Positions 5,505 through 5,806 of a stretch of DNA of 5,806 nt are shown piece after piece. This DNA comes from Clostridiales bacterium DTU092 (lineage in GTDB: Bacteria > Bacillota > Clostridia > Caldicoprobacterales > Caldicoprobacteraceae): assembly GCA_001513505.1 (NCBI GenBank), contig LFTM01000063.1, positions 1 through 5,806 of the forward strand, given 5' to 3'. A program made the position numbers and the translations under genes. Positions within the stretch are counted from its first letter, which is position 1, and every line of letters begins with the position of its first letter. A model generated the notes under the pieces. That model worked only from the letters and a program-made list of their open reading frames with translations. It had not been told where the DNA came from and ran no database searches.

Positions 5505-5806
5505 GTGCAACGAAAGCCGAATATTATTTTCTTTTTTTCGGATCAGCAGAGGTGGGATACGGTAGGCTACTACGGCCAAAAGCTGAATGTTACACCAAAC
5601 CTTGACAGAATGGCTGAGTAAGGTGTGCGGTTTGAGTATGCTTTCACATGTCAGCCTGTGTGCGGTCCTGCCAGAGCGTGTCTTCAGACAGGTAAATATG
5701 CTACTGAGATAGGATGTTATAGAAATGACATAGCGTTGCCGCAGGATCAAAAAACGATAGCCCATTGGTTTTCTGAAGCCGGATATGAAGTAGCGTACAT
5801 AGGAAA
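5505..5806 (+). pseudogene. Type I sulfatase (formylglycine-dependent, AslA/COG3119-like), interrupted by an in-frame stop; 3' end outside the window
   Basis: Sulfatases of this family hydrolyse sulfate esters of sugars or aryl compounds. The frame starts at GTG 5505, 8 bases after AAGGAG (5491-5496). Codons 1-38 read as a textbook sulfatase N-terminus: PNIIFFFSDQQRWDTVGYYG with the metal-binding Asp13, then NVTPNLDRMAE. A TAA stop follows at 5619-5621 (codon 39). The same frame continues without a break as GVRFEYAFTCQPVCGPARAC, containing CxPxR with Cys53 (TGC 5661-5663) as the residue normally converted to formylglycine, Pro55 and Arg57. It then continues through LQTGKYATEIGCYRNDIALP to the window edge. 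In relatives this position is usually Glu or Gln (AEEGVRF), so GAA or CAA to TAA is one base change. Either a young nonsense mutation or a sequencing error explains it. GTG 5625 could restart translation but would lose Asp13. A signal peptide is not visible, suggesting a cytoplasmic enzyme. Confidence 0.85.

Noticed and set aside
5503..5565. ATG 5503 as a start just upstream of GTG 5505
   Set aside because: It is in a different frame and reads MCNESRILFSFF to a stop within about 20 codons, while GTG 5505 gives the conserved PNIIFFFSDQQRWD sulfatase start.
5424..5765. Minus-strand 113-codon open frame across the sulfatase start
   Set aside because: It is antisense to unmistakable sulfatase coding sequence and has no recognisable domain; it is a shadow frame.
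1..5806. CRISPR array, tRNA or rRNA genes, insertion sequence, phage or defence genes
   Set aside because: No repeated spacer-like units, cloverleaf, transposase or integrase motifs, or target-site duplications were seen in the window.

Overview
The window looks like chromosomal DNA of a low-GC Firmicute, most likely a member of the Clostridia. The evidence is AT-rich intergenic DNA, strong AGGAGG-type ribosome binding sites, GTG starts on two genes, SHOCT-like small proteins, and a sugar ABC transporter of the LplA/LplB/LplC (YtcQ/YteP/YtcP) type. This is inferred from gene content; there is no phylogenetic marker in the window. All convincing genes are on the + strand.

Positions 1-1033 hold the end of one transcription unit. 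It contains the last 27 codons of a truncated gene and two complete small genes, all carrying the same short helical SHOCT-like motif, and it closes with an intrinsic terminator at 1009-1033. The two complete genes (108-494 and 553-936) are divergent paralogues of an uncharacterised Firmicutes family. One protein is acidic and the other basic.

Positions 1034-1564 are a long AT-rich intergenic region. Its left part has no firm gene, only a candidate minus-strand micro-ORF with a good ribosome binding site. Its right part is the control region of the transporter operon: an extended -10 promoter element, a perfect match to the CcpA/LacI-family cre consensus directly on the expected start site, a long leader, and a strong 15-bp hairpin shortly before the ribosome binding site.

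Positions 1565-5354 are the transporter operon: a 553-residue lipoprotein solute-binding protein, a structured 211-bp gap, two CUT1-type permeases, and an intrinsic terminator. No ATP-binding subunit is present, as is usual for this group, so the transporter probably borrows a shared MsmX-type ATPase. Positions 5355-5806 contain a separate promoter and the start of a type I sulfatase of the formylglycine-dependent class. The sulfatase is broken by an in-frame TAA at codon 39, upstream of an intact CxPxR motif. Together the transporter and sulfatase suggest a locus for import and desulfation of a complex, perhaps sulfated, oligosaccharide under carbon-catabolite or LacI-type control, with the sulfatase step apparently inactivated in this sequence.
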